DNA of 60,842 nt from Cognatiluteimonas telluris (GTDB lineage Bacteria > Pseudomonadota > Gammaproteobacteria > Xanthomonadales > Xanthomonadaceae): contig NZ_JAANOY010000014.1 of assembly GCF_011320095.1 (NCBI RefSeq), positions 1-60,842 of the forward strand, written 5' to 3'. The notes beneath the pieces were generated by a model. The model made no database searches and was not told the DNA's origin. It saw only the letters and a list, made by a program, of their open reading frames with translations. This document shows positions 37,041 to 48,181 of this stretch, piece after piece (within the stretch, counting starts at the first letter, position 1; each line of letters starts with the position of its first letter). Both the position numbers and the translations under genes were made by a program.

Positions 37041-37676
37041 ATGAGTCCGCCGCGCGAAACCACGCCAACGCTGTCGTACCTTGCGCTGGGCGACAGCTAC
37101 ACCATCGGCGAAGGTGTCGCGCCCGCCGATCGCTGGCCGGCACAGCTGGCGGCGCGGCTGCGCGATGAAGGCGTCGCGCTGGCGGATCCACGCATCATCG
37201 CCACCACCGGCTGGACCACCGACGAACTCGACGCCGGCATCGACGCTGCGCAGCCGGTGCACGAAGCCGATTTCGTCAGCCTGCTGATCGGCGTCAACAA
37301 CCAGTACCGCGGGCGGCCGCTGGACGACTACCGCGCGCAGTTCGCGGCGTTGCTGGAACGCGCGATCGGCTTCGCGCACGGGCGCGCCGACCGGGTGCTG
37401 GTGCTGTCGATCCCCGACTGGGGCGTGACCCGCTTCGGCGCCCAATCCGGGCGCGACCCCGCGACCATCGCGCGTGAACTCGACGCCTGCAACGCGGCCG
37501 CACAGGCGACCTGCGATGCGCGCGGCGTCGCCTTCGTCGACATCACCGCGGTCTCGCGTGCGCAGGGCGGCGCCGATGCGATGCTCGTCGACGATGGCCT
37601 GCATCCCTCGCGCGCGATGTACGCGCTGTGGACCGACGCCGCATTGCCCGCCGCGCGCCGGCTGCTCGCGCGATGA
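37041..37676 (+). CDS. SGNH/GDSL hydrolase
   Basis: 211 residues. The GDSL serine block ALGDSYT carries the nucleophile at S19, GVNNQY holds the glycine and asparagine of blocks II/III, and DDGLHPS the Asp-x2-His. It is a lipase-like esterase of unknown substrate; no signal peptide is visible, so it should be cytoplasmic. Start at ATG 37041; a GTG at 37029 in the same frame is possible. Its stop overlaps the methyltransferase ATG by four bases. Confidence 0.88.
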   Translation: MSPPRETTPTLSYLALGDSYTIGEGVAPADRWPAQLAARLRDEGVALADPRIIATTGWTTDELDAGIDAAQPVHEADFVSLLIGVNNQYRGRPLDDYRAQFAALLERAIGFAHGRADRVLVLSIPDWGVTRFGAQSGRDPATIARELDACNAAAQATCDARGVAFVDITAVSRAQGGADAMLVDDGLHPSRAMYALWTDAALPAARRLLAR

Positions 37677-38359
37677 GCGGGCTGGCCGCCTTCGACGCCG
37701 ACACCGCGCGCCGCATCGCGCGCGCGTTCCTGCCAGCGCGCCGGCTCGGCAATCGCTGGAACTACCACTACAGCCGGATCAAGCTCGGCAGCGATCCGCT
37801 GTATCCGGGCGTCGCGGCCGCGCTGCGCGACAGCCGGCTGCCGCTGCTGGACCTGGGCTGCGGGATCGGGCTGCTCGCGCATGCGCTGCGCGCCGAAGGC
37901 GTGGCACTGGCGTATCGCGGCGTCGACAACGATTCGAAGAAGATCGCGCAGGCGCGGCAGGCCGCACGCGTCGCCGGGCTGGCCGAGGTCCAGTTCGCGG
38001 TCGCCGACCTGGCGTCGGCCTTTCCCGCCCACCAGGGAAGCGTCGCCATCCTCGATGTGTTGCAGTACCTGGACGATGGTGCGCAGCAGCGGCTGCTCGA
38101 TGCCGCCATTGCGATGCTGGTGCCGGGGGCGAAACTGGTGCTGCGCACGGGCATCGAGGACGGCAGCGGGCGCATGCGCGTCACCAGGGCGTTCGATCGT
38201 GCGGCCAACCTGCTGGGCTGGATGAATGCCGCGCCGCGCAATTACCCGCGCGCCGATGCGCTGCGCGACACCCTGGACCGCGCCGGCCTGCGCGCCGGAT
38301 TCGCGTCGCTGCGCGGCAAGACACCGTTCAACAACTGGCTGGTGGTCGCGACGCGGTAG
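37673..38359 (+). CDS. class I SAM-dependent methyltransferase
   Basis: 228 residues. SAM-binding LLDLGCGIGLLAHALR, the acidic DNDS loop, and LDVLQYLDDG in motif II. The N-terminal NYHYSRIKLGSDPLYPGV block is like that of methyltransferases found in aryl-polyene clusters, so it may be the missing O-methyltransferase for the pigment; this is an inference from likeness only, and the gene is 18 kb from the cluster. It overlaps the SGNH hydrolase gene by four bases (ATGA). Ends 30 bp before a GTAG-type repeat. Confidence 0.8.
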   Translation: MSGLAAFDADTARRIARAFLPARRLGNRWNYHYSRIKLGSDPLYPGVAAALRDSRLPLLDLGCGIGLLAHALRAEGVALAYRGVDNDSKKIAQARQAARVAGLAEVQFAVADLASAFPAHQGSVAILDVLQYLDDGAQQRLLDAAIAMLVPGAKLVLRTGIEDGSGRMRVTRAFDRAANLLGWMNAAPRNYPRADALRDTLDRAGLRAGFASLRGKTPFNNWLVVATR

Positions 38360-38388
38360 CCTGGGGGCGCATCGGGTGCTGGTTCCCG

Positions 38389-38463
38389 GCAGGAGCGCCT
38401 CCGCCGCAAGCTTCTGCAAAGACGTCTGCGCGCGAAGAGCTCGCGCCTGAAGGCGCTCCTACC
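38389..38463. repeat. GTAG-type paired extragenic repeat
   Basis: GCAGGAGCGCC near the left end and its partner GGCGCTCCTACC at the right end form an inverted pair around AAGCTTCTGC and GAAGAGCTCGC. The right arm, read backwards, gives GTAGGAGCGCCTTCAGGCG, the typical REP of this family. It lies between convergent genes. The same family appears at 54623-54701. Confidence 0.7.
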
Positions 38464-38526
38464 GAGCGCCGCGCTCTACGACGGGCGGCGATCCCATCCG
38501 ATACGGCGCACGGCGACGGATGCGGT

Positions 38527-39351
38527 TCAGGCCGCGAGCGACGCCGGCTGCGCGGCGTCGACCGGCACTTCCAGCGCTTCGGGCAGCAAGGTGCGGTAGC
38601 CGAGCTCATCGAGCCGCTGCAGCAGCACGGCCATGCCCTCGAGGTTGCGCCCGTGCGCGGCGCCTTCGTGCATCAGCACGATCGCGCCCGGGCCGAGATT
38701 GCGCTCGACCCCGCGCAGCACGCGCTGCGGATCGGCGACGACGGCGTCGAAACCGCGCGCGTTCCAGGCCACGCGGGTGAGGCCTTCGCGCTTGAGCGCG
38801 CTGGCGACGAAGGGATTGGACATGCCGATCACCGCGCGGAACCAGCGCGGGCGGCTGCCGGTGATCTGCTCCAGGATCGCCTGCGTGCGTTCGATCTCCG
38901 CGCGCATCGTCTGCGGGCCCAGCGCCCAGAACCAGCGGGCCGGATGGGTGGCGCTGTGGTTGCCGATGCCGTGGCCGCGGCGGACGATCTCGCGCACGAG
39001 CTCCGGATGCGCGGCGGCACGCTCGCCGACGACGAAGAACGTCGCCTTCGCGCAATGCGTGTCGAGCAGGTCAAGCATCGCCAGGGTCTGATCGGACGGG
39101 CCGTCATCGATCGTCAGCCACACCGCGCGCTCGGTCGTCGGCAGGCGCGTGAGCACCGGGCAGAACAGTCGCGACTGCGGCCACAGCGTGCCCCACCAGA
39201 ACGGCAGGTGGGTGGCGATCAGAAGCGGCAATCCGAGCTGCCAGGCGTGCCGCCACCAGATCACCGCGACCAGCGCCTGCGACAGCAGCAGGCAGGCAAG
39301 CCACGCGTGCGGATGGCGCGGCGGACAGTCCAGCGGGACGGGGCGATGCAT
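38527..39351 (-). CDS. polysaccharide deacetylase (NodB-homology, CE4)
   Basis: 274 residues. An N-terminal membrane helix (AWLACLLLSQALVAVIWWRH) precedes the NodB-homology domain with TIDDGPSD (catalytic and metal Asp) and GNHSATHPA (metal His-x3-His). VLMHEGAAH near the end gives the fifth conserved motif. Expected to remove acetyl groups from a cell-wall or capsule polysaccharide, anchored at the membrane. Start chosen at 39351 (MHRPVPLDC); the frame is open to 39411. Convergent with the methyltransferase across the repeat; no neighbour indicates the polymer. Confidence 0.85.
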   Translation of the reverse strand: MHRPVPLDCPPRHPHAWLACLLLSQALVAVIWWRHAWQLGLPLLIATHLPFWWGTLWPQSRLFCPVLTRLPTTERAVWLTIDDGPSDQTLAMLDLLDTHCAKATFFVVGERAAAHPELVREIVRRGHGIGNHSATHPARWFWALGPQTMRAEIERTQAILEQITGSRPRWFRAVIGMSNPFVASALKREGLTRVAWNARGFDAVVADPQRVLRGVERNLGPGAIVLMHEGAAHGRNLEGMAVLLQRLDELGYRTLLPEALEVPVDAAQPASLAA

Positions 39352-39528
39352 CCGGGGATGATGCCGGGCGGCGGGTGAATGCGCCATCGACATGGGCGGG
39401 CGTGCCGGCATGTCGATGGCTTGCCGTGGCCTGACGCGTTTGGCTGGCAGCCGGTAGCCGGCGGCCGACGCGGTGAGCCTGCCAGGCTCCGCATGCAGGC
39501 CAATGCGTGCCCGCGATCCGCCGGCCGG

Positions 39529-39534
39529 TAAGAT
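39529..39534 (+). promoter_or_regulatory. candidate -10 box of the Grx4-rhodanese gene
   Basis: TAAGAT (five of six consensus bases) lies 36 bp before the ATG at 39571. It is the only hexamer of this quality in the gap. The -35 region is not convincing. Confidence 0.3.
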
Positions 39535-39570
39535 GCGCGCCCCTGCCGTGCCTCATCCAGGACCGCCGCC

Positions 39571-40494
39571 ATGCCGCTCGATCCCGCCCTGCACCAGCGC
39601 ATCGCCAGCCTGCTCGGCGCGCAACGCGTCGTGTTGTTCATGAAGGGCATGCCGTCAGCCCCGCAATGCGGCTTTTCCGCGCGCGCGGTCGCCGCGCTCG
39701 ATGGCCTGGGCGTGGACTACGCGCACGTCGACGTGCTGGCCGACGCCGACATCCGCGAAGGCATCAAGTCCTACGGCGACTGGCCGACGATCCCGCAGCT
39801 GTACATCGACGGCGAACTGGTCGGCGGCAGCGACATCATCGAGCAGATGGCGCAGTCGGGCGAACTGGGCGCCGCGCTCGGCCTGCCACCGCCAGACCGC
39901 ACGCCGCCGGCGCTCAACATCACGCCGGCGGCGTTCGGGATGCTGAGCCAGGCACTGCAGGATGCGGGCAGCGGCTACACGCTGCGGATCGACATCGACG
40001 CGCGCTACAACGCCAAGCTGCAACTGGCGCCGGTGGACGACAAGGCGATCGCCACCGAGATCGACGGCATCCGGGTGCAGTTCGACCTCGCCTCGGCGCG
40101 CCGCGCCGAAGGCCTGTCGATCGACTGGGTCGACGACGAGCGCGGACGCGGGCTGGTGATCGACAACCCCAACGCGCCGCCACCGGTGCGGGCGCTGACG
40201 CCGGAAGCGGCCGCCGCGCAACTGGCATCGGGCACGCTGACGCTGGTCGACGTGCGCCCGGCCGGGGAGCGCGCGCTGGCGCAGGTGCCGGCGCCGTTCT
40301 CGACCTTCGACGACGGCCTCGCCGCGCTCGAAGGCCTGCCCAAGCACACGCCGCTGGCGTTCCTGTGCCACCACGGCAGCCGCAGCGCGCAGGCGGCCGA
40401 GCACTTCCGGCAGCGCGGGTTCGCCGAGGTCTACAACGTGGTCGGCGGGATCGATGCCTGGGCGCAGTTCGACCCGGCGGTGGCGCGCTATTGA
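39571..40494 (+). CDS. grxD: monothiol glutaredoxin GrxD fused to IscA-like and rhodanese domains
   Basis: 307 residues in three parts. Residues 1-105 form a Grx4-type monothiol glutaredoxin: FMKGMPSAPQCGFS with C33, then WPTIPQLYIDGELVGGSDI. Residues ~115-205 read like a HesB/IscA fold (YTLRIDIDARYNAKL, EIDGIRVQFDLASA, LSIDWVDDERGRGLVIDNPNA) but carry none of the three cysteines of IscA, so they probably do not bind a cluster. Residues ~210-307 are a rhodanese domain with active-site C266 in FLCHHGSRSAQAA. The whole would link Fe-S delivery with sulfur transfer. ATG at 39571; monocistronic. Confidence 0.9.
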   Translation: MPLDPALHQRIASLLGAQRVVLFMKGMPSAPQCGFSARAVAALDGLGVDYAHVDVLADADIREGIKSYGDWPTIPQLYIDGELVGGSDIIEQMAQSGELGAALGLPPPDRTPPALNITPAAFGMLSQALQDAGSGYTLRIDIDARYNAKLQLAPVDDKAIATEIDGIRVQFDLASARRAEGLSIDWVDDERGRGLVIDNPNAPPPVRALTPEAAAAQLASGTLTLVDVRPAGERALAQVPAPFSTFDDGLAALEGLPKHTPLAFLCHHGSRSAQAAEHFRQRGFAEVYNVVGGIDAWAQFDPAVARY

Positions 40495-40639
40495 TGATCC
40501 GCGCCCGATACGGCACGGGCTGAACGCGGTGCGCTCGGCGAAGGTGCGGCGTGGGCGGCTTCGCCAGCGGATTGCACGGACAGATGCAGCCGCTGCCGTG
40601 ATGCGGTACGGTCGGCGCATTCTCGGGGGGGACTGAACC

Positions 40640-41581
40640 ATGCGCATCGGACTGGTGGTCGACTCGGCCTGCGACCTGCCGGCGGACTTCCTTGCCGCCA
40701 ACCACGTCACCATCCTGCCGATCACGGTGCGGATCGGCGACGCGGTGCTGGCCGACCATCGCAACGAACAGGCGACGCTGGAGTTCCTCCACGCGCAGAT
40801 CGCCGAAGGCGGCGCCGAAGCGCAGACGATGCCGTTCACCGTCGAGCAGATCCGCGACCTGTTCCTGCAGAAGCTGGTGATCGATTACGACTACGTGTTC
40901 TGCATGACGATCACCCGCAGCCGCAGCCCGATCTACGACAACGCCACCCAGGCCAGCTTCGCCATCCTCAACGAATACCGCCCGGTGCGGTCGGCGGCCG
41001 GCAACGAGACGCCGTTCGCGCTGCGGGTGATCGACAGCCAGAATCTGTTCGCCGCCCAGGGCATCCTGCCGGTGGAAGCCGCGCGCCTGCGCGAGGCCGG
41101 TGAAGGCCCGCCGAAGATACGCGCGCGGCTGGAGCACCTGGCCGTGCATACCCATGGCTACATGGTCCCGCGCGACCTGTACTACCTGCGCGCACGCGCC
41201 CGCAGCAAGGGCGACCGCAGCGTCGGCCTGGTCAGCGCCGCGCTCGGCACCGCGCTGGACATCAAGCCGATCCTGCATGCCAACCGCGGCGAGACCGGGC
41301 CGGTGGGCAAGGTCAAGGGATTCGACGCCGCCGCGCAGAAGGTGCTGGGATTTGCCGCGCAACGGGTCAAGGCCGGGTTGCTGACGCCGACGATGTGCCT
41401 GAGCTACGGCGGCGAGCTGGACGAGCTGCGCGCGCTGCCGGGCTACACGCAACTGCGCGACACCTGCCGCACGCACAACATCGACGTGTACGAGAGCGTC
41501 ATGAGCCTGACCGGCATGGTCAACGTCGGCAAGGGCGCGCTGGTGGTGGGCTTCGCGGCCGAGCCGCACAAGTTCGAATGA
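40640..41581 (+). CDS. DegV family fatty-acid-binding protein
   Basis: 313 residues of the DegV (FakB) family, which binds a fatty acid and presents it to a kinase in Firmicutes; partner in Gram-negatives unknown. Starts MRIGLVVDSACDLPADFL (family VTDSACDLP), then DYVFCMTITRSRSPIYDNA for the Thr-Ser bearing ligand loop, VIDSQNLFAAQG, and ALGTALDIKPIL. The G-rich stretch GGGGGG (40625-40631) is a strong but unusual ribosome-binding site for the ATG at 40640. Single gene, no FakA-like neighbour. Confidence 0.9.
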   Translation: MRIGLVVDSACDLPADFLAANHVTILPITVRIGDAVLADHRNEQATLEFLHAQIAEGGAEAQTMPFTVEQIRDLFLQKLVIDYDYVFCMTITRSRSPIYDNATQASFAILNEYRPVRSAAGNETPFALRVIDSQNLFAAQGILPVEAARLREAGEGPPKIRARLEHLAVHTHGYMVPRDLYYLRARARSKGDRSVGLVSAALGTALDIKPILHANRGETGPVGKVKGFDAAAQKVLGFAAQRVKAGLLTPTMCLSYGGELDELRALPGYTQLRDTCRTHNIDVYESVMSLTGMVNVGKGALVVGFAAEPHKFE

Positions 41582-41630
41582 GCATCGGCGCACGCCTGCG
41601 CGTGCGCGTCCATGGCGGGGAAGGGCGGCG

Positions 41631-42020
41631 ATGACGATCCAATGGCTCGCGATTGTGGTCGCTGCGTTGTCGGCGTTCGTGCTCGGCGGCATCTGGTACG
41701 GCCCGCTGTTCCGGCACGCATGGTGCCGCGAGGCGGGCGTGGATGCCGGCAGCAAGCCCAGGCACCCGTCGCATGTCTTCGCGCGCGCCTTCGTCGCCAG
41801 TTTCATCGCCGCCACGGCGTTCGCCTGGCTCATCGGCCCGGCGCCGGGCTTGCGGATGGCGGTGATCGACGGCGTGGTGGTCGGCCTGGGCGTGGTCGCG
41901 ACGAGCTTCGCACTGAATTACGGCTTCGCCGGGCGCAGCCCGAAGCTGTGGCTGATCGATGGCGGCTACCACACGCTGCAGTTCACCTTGTACGGCCTGA
42001 TCCTCGGGTTGTGGCAGTAG
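41631..42020 (+). CDS. DUF1761 membrane protein
   Basis: 129 residues, four predicted helices. The N-terminal AIVVAALSAFVLGGIWYGPLF carries the GGIWYGPLF motif that marks the DUF1761 family, and the C-terminal LWLIDGGYHTLQFTLYGLI the paired GY-x-L-Q. Function unknown. The start codon lies 50 bp after the DegV stop, so the two may be co-transcribed. Confidence 0.85.
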   Translation: MTIQWLAIVVAALSAFVLGGIWYGPLFRHAWCREAGVDAGSKPRHPSHVFARAFVASFIAATAFAWLIGPAPGLRMAVIDGVVVGLGVVATSFALNYGFAGRSPKLWLIDGGYHTLQFTLYGLILGLWQ

Positions 42021-42174
42021 CCAGTCGCAGCCGCGGTGCCGGTTGTCCGCTGGGCGCAAGTGCACACCCGTAGCCCGGGTAAGCGCAGCGCACCCGCGGC
42101 GGCTGTCGGTGCGCACATCGCGCCGACGCCGGCCGACGCTACGATGTCGCCACCCCACGAGGATGCGACCGACG

Positions 42175-42519
42175 ATGGCGACCCGCTATTACCTCACCCT
42201 GCCCGATGCCGGACAGGCCCGCGGCGACGATCCCGCCCTCGCCTTCCATGCCCAGGGCGCCGAAGGCCTGGCGCAGGAACTGCAGGACGCGCTGCGCGAG
42301 GACAGTTTGTTCCAGCGCTGGCGCGCGACCCAGGACGATCCGGACGCGGTTGATCCCGCGCTCGGCGCCACGGATCCCGGCGCGACCGTGACCGGGCAGC
42401 AGCGCGACCTGCAGGTCGACCTGGTGGCGACGACGTCCATCCCCGGCACCGTGTTCAAGCAGCGCCTGCGCCTGCTGGCGGGTCACGGATGGAAACTGAC
42501 CGACGTCCGCGCGGCCTGA
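42175..42519 (+). CDS. hypothetical protein
   Basis: 114 residues without a recognised family. The predicted fold is mixed: YYLTLPDAG at the start, an acidic helix GLAQELQDALREDSLFQRWRA, and two strands DLQVDLVATT and FKQRLRLLAG at the end. It is cytoplasmic (no signal or helix). A GAGGA box 12 bp upstream favours the ATG at 42175 over the in-frame one at 42163. Ends seven bp before the ATP_bind_4 gene, so they are likely one transcript. Confidence 0.65.
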   Translation: MATRYYLTLPDAGQARGDDPALAFHAQGAEGLAQELQDALREDSLFQRWRATQDDPDAVDPALGATDPGATVTGQQRDLQVDLVATTSIPGTVFKQRLRLLAGHGWKLTDVRAA

Positions 42520-42526
42520 GGCGGCG

Positions 42527-43204
42527 ATGGCGACCCCGGTGCTGCTCGCGTGGAGTGGCGGCAAGGACTGCGCATGGACCCTGCATGCATTGCGCCAGCG
42601 CGATGACGTCGAAGTCGTCGCACTGCTGTCGACGATCACGCTGGACTACGACCGCTCCTCGATGCAGGGGGTGCGCCGCGAGGTGCTGCACGCGCAGGCG
42701 GCCGCGGCGGGCCTGCCCCTGCTGGAAGCAGGCATCCCGGCGGCCTGCGACAACGCCATCTACGAGTCGTCCATGGCGCACGCGCTGTCGCAGGCCAGCG
42801 CGCGCTGGCCTGCGCTGCGAACGGCGGCCTTCGGCGACCTGTTCCTCGAGGACATCCGTGCCTGGCGGAAGGCACGCTGCGCGCAGATCGGCTGGGAGGT
42901 GCTGACGCCGCTGTTCGGCAGCGACACCGCCGAGCTCGCGCGCACGATGCTGCGCGGTGGGCTGCGCGCGCACGTGTGCTGCGTGGATACCCAGCAACTC
43001 GAGTCGGGTTTCAGCGGGCGCGAATTCGACTCGCCGCTACTGGACGCGCTGCCCGCCAGCGTCGATCCCTGCGGGGAGAATGGCGAATTCCATACCTGCG
43101 TGTCGGCCGGCCCGATGTTCGCCGCGCCCATCGCGCTGGAGCGCGGCCAATGCGTGCTGCGCGACCAACGCTTCGCCTACACCGACTTCAGCCTGGGACG
43201 GTGA
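42527..43204 (+). CDS. ATP_bind_4 (DUF71) adenine-nucleotide alpha hydrolase
   Basis: 225 residues of the DUF71 / ATP_bind_4 family, related to diphthine-ammonia ligase. The PP-loop LAWSGGKDCAWTL is at the N-terminus, AFGDLFLEDIRAW and the DPCGENGEFHTCV block are the other family marks. In bacteria without diphthamide these enzymes have no assigned substrate; an amide-forming ATP reaction is expected. The stop is three bases from the convergent secreted-protein gene. Confidence 0.88.
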   Translation: MATPVLLAWSGGKDCAWTLHALRQRDDVEVVALLSTITLDYDRSSMQGVRREVLHAQAAAAGLPLLEAGIPAACDNAIYESSMAHALSQASARWPALRTAAFGDLFLEDIRAWRKARCAQIGWEVLTPLFGSDTAELARTMLRGGLRAHVCCVDTQQLESGFSGREFDSPLLDALPASVDPCGENGEFHTCVSAGPMFAAPIALERGQCVLRDQRFAYTDFSLGR

Positions 43205-43207
43205 TCG

Positions 43208-43645
43208 TCAGCGCGGGCGTGGCACGCAATGGTCGACCTCCAGCAGGAAGCCGTCGGCGCATTGGGCGCTGTCGTTGGCCGAGGTCCGGCACAGCCCGCT
43301 GACCGGCTCGCAGCGATAGCCGGTCGGCGCGCAGTCGTTGCTGGCTCCGGCGGTGTTGCGGCTCATGGTTTCGGTTTCGCAATACGCGTGCACCAGGCTG
43401 CCGCCGCGGCGGGTGTATTCGGCCAGCTGCTGGCGCAGGCTGTCGTTCTCGCCACGCAGTTGCCGGTTCTTCTCCAGTTCCTTGCGGTATTGCCCCTGGA
43501 AATCGATGTCCATGGCATGGGTCATCGGAGCGATCAAGGGCCGCGACGCGGGCGCGGTGGCGGGCGGGGGCATGGGCGTGTTCTGGGCGAAGGCGACACC
43601 GGCGAGCAGGCAGCAGGCGGTGGCCAGGATGGGTAGCGTGCGCAT
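43208..43645 (-). CDS. secreted coiled-coil, Cys-rich protein
   Basis: 145 residues. Signal peptide LPILATACCLLAGVAFAQ (cleavage after AFA), then a Pro/Ala-rich stretch, a coiled coil (YRKELEKNRQLRGENDSLRQQL), and a C-terminal part with six cysteines (CETET, NDCAPTGYRCEP, LCRTS, QCADG, DHCVP), likely disulfide-linked in the periplasm. No family recognised. Convergent with the DUF71 gene, and 36 bp after fghA. Confidence 0.65.
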   Translation of the reverse strand: MRTLPILATACCLLAGVAFAQNTPMPPPATAPASRPLIAPMTHAMDIDFQGQYRKELEKNRQLRGENDSLRQQLAEYTRRGGSLVHAYCETETMSRNTAGASNDCAPTGYRCEPVSGLCRTSANDSAQCADGFLLEVDHCVPRPR

Positions 43646-43681
43646 GGGAGTTCCGATGGGTGAACGTCCGTCAGGCCAACG

Positions 43682-44524
43682 TCAGCTGGCGTGGCTGGCG
43701 GCCAGGGCCGCGGCATGCCAGGCCACATGCTCGCCGATGAAGCTGGCGATGAAGTAGTAGCTGTGGTCGTAGCCGGGCCGCAGGCGCAGCTGCAACGGAT
43801 GCCCGGCGGCGGCGCAGGCGTCGCGCAGCAGCTCGGGCCGCAGCTGGGTGGCGAGGAATTCATCGTCGCCGCCCTGGTCGACCAGCAACGGCAGCCGTTC
43901 GGCCGCGCGCGCGATGAGTTCGACCGCGTCCCATCCACGCCACCCGTCGCGGTCGGCGCCGAGGTAGGCGGTGAACGCCTTCTCGCCCCACGGCACCCGC
44001 GAAGGCGCGACGATCGGGGAAAACGCCGACGCGCTGCGGTAGCGCCCGGGATTGCGCAGCGCCAGCACCAGCGCGCCGTGGCCCCCCATCGAGTGGCCAC
44101 TGATCGCGCGCGCCGCGGTGGCCGGGAAATGCGTCTCGACCAGCGCGGGCAGTTCGTCGACGATGTAATCGTGCATGCGGTAGTGCGCCGACCACGGCGC
44201 CTGGGTCGCATCGAGATAGAAACCCGCGCCCTGTCCGATGTCGTAGCCTTCGGCATCGGCGACGCCCGCGCCGCGCGGACTGGTGTCGGGTGCCACCAGC
44301 ACCAGGCCGTGTTCGGCCGCATACCGTTGCGCGCCGGACTTGGTGATGAAGTTCTGCTCGTTGCAGGTCAGGCCCGACAGCCAGTACAGCACCGGGCACG
44401 GATCCAGCCGCGCCTGCGGCGGCAGGTAGATGCCCAAGCGCATGTCGCAGCCCAGCGTGCCGGAGGGATGCGACCAGACCTCCTGGGTGCCGCCGAAACA
44501 GGCATGGGATTCGATGCGTTGCAT
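43682..44524 (-). CDS. fghA: S-formylglutathione hydrolase
   Basis: Hydrolyses S-formylglutathione to formate and glutathione, the second step of glutathione-dependent formaldehyde oxidation. 280 residues, usual length. The nucleophile is S145 in SGHSMGGHGAL; SGLTCNEQNFI (50-60) and APDTSPRG are family marks; the catalytic histidine lies in YDHSYYFIA. The frmA gene is 196 bp upstream in the same direction, so they form one formaldehyde module. Confidence 0.94.
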   Translation of the reverse strand: MQRIESHACFGGTQEVWSHPSGTLGCDMRLGIYLPPQARLDPCPVLYWLSGLTCNEQNFITKSGAQRYAAEHGLVLVAPDTSPRGAGVADAEGYDIGQGAGFYLDATQAPWSAHYRMHDYIVDELPALVETHFPATAARAISGHSMGGHGALVLALRNPGRYRSASAFSPIVAPSRVPWGEKAFTAYLGADRDGWRGWDAVELIARAAERLPLLVDQGGDDEFLATQLRPELLRDACAAAGHPLQLRLRPGYDHSYYFIASFIGEHVAWHAAALAASHAS

Positions 44525-44656
44525 GGGAACACCTCAGCTGATGGCGCGCTCTGGTGCGGGAGGAAATGTGGATGAGCGTGCGGGCTGTCCCCCGCCAGGA
44601 GAGGTGTCGCGATGCGGGCCGCAGGCCTGGAACTCATGGGCTGCGTACCCTCATCC

Positions 44657-44683
44657 GCCCTCCGGTCACCTTTCCCGGAGGGC
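44657..44683. repeat. C-rich palindromic repeat in the fghA-frmA gap
   Basis: GCCCTCCGG and CCGGAGGGC form a nine-base perfect stem around a nine-base loop, preceded by CTCATC. This matches the family of CTCATCCGCCCTCCGG-type extragenic repeats of Xanthomonadaceae. It stands between frmA and fghA, where a hairpin could affect the relative amounts of the two mRNAs. Confidence 0.5.
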
Positions 44684-44720
44684 GAAGGAAACGCTCGGCA
44701 TGCCCACCAGGCCCACGAAC

Positions 44721-47329
<2,609 letters not shown>

Positions 47330-47480
47330 CGCAACCGCTCGCAGGGGGGAGTGCGAGTTGGGGCCGGTCCCCGCGCATCGCAAGAGCGCGACTATAGCCC
47401 GGCGGGCACGGCGGCCCGATGGCATGGGCTTCACGACGCCGGATCGTGGAAGATGGCGTCTTCGCACCGGAGGATCCGCC

Positions 47481-48176
47481 ATGCGCCGCTGGCATGTGGA
47501 GCAACATCGGTCCGACCGCGCCGGCTGGCTGCGCGCGGCGGTGCTGGGCGCCAACGACGGCATCGTGTCGATCGCCGGGCTAGTGGTCGGCGTCGCCGCC
47601 AGCGGCGCGGGGCATGGGGTGGTGCTGGCCAGCGGGATCGCCGGCGTCGTCGCCGGTGCGCTGTCGATGGCGGCCGGGGAGTACGTGTCGGTGCAATCGC
47701 AGGCCGATACCGAGCGCGCGGACCTGGCGAAGGAGCGCCGCGAACTGGCCGAGGATCCGGCGAGCGAGCTGGCCGAACTGACCGGCATCTACGCGCGGCG
47801 TGGCTTGCCGCCGGACCTGGCGCGCTCGGTCGCCGAACACCTCACCGCGCACGATGCGCTGGGGTCGCATGCGCGCGACGAACTGGGCATCACCGAGACC
47901 CTGCGCGCCCGCCCGGTGCAGGCGGCGCTGGCCTCGGCGGCGGCCTTCAGCGTCGGCGCGCTGCTGCCGATGGCCGCGGTGCTGCTGGCACCGGCGACGC
48001 AGGTGCAGCTGGCCACCGTGGCCACCACGCTGCTGGCGCTGTCCTTGTCCGGCGCACTGGCCGGCTGGACCGGCGGCGCGAGTCCCGTGCGCGGCGCGCT
48101 GCGCGTGGTGGCGTGGGGCGCGCTGGCGATGCTCGCGACCGCGCTGGTGGGGCGGCTGTCCGGCCTGCCGGCGTAA
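47481..48176 (+). CDS. VIT1/CCC1-family Fe(2+)/Mn(2+) transporter-like protein
   Basis: 231 residues. The start [22 protein letters not shown] is the characteristic VIT first helix, and [21 protein letters not shown] is the conserved SMA-GEYVSV motif with its acidic metal-binding loop. Two further pairs of helices follow ([14 protein letters not shown] and [13 protein letters not shown]). Expected to move Fe or Mn across the inner membrane. A GGAGG box precedes the ATG at 47481. Stops 5 bp before the convergent engB. Confidence 0.9.
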   Translation: MRRWHVEQHRSDRAGWLRAAVLGANDGIVSIAGLVVGVAASGAGHGVVLASGIAGVVAGALSMAAGEYVSVQSQADTERADLAKERRELAEDPASELAELTGIYARRGLPPDLARSVAEHLTAHDALGSHARDELGITETLRARPVQAALASAAAFSVGALLPMAAVLLAPATQVQLATVATTLLALSLSGALAGWTGGASPVRGALRVVAWGALAMLATALVGRLSGLPA

Positions 48177-48181
48177 GCGCG

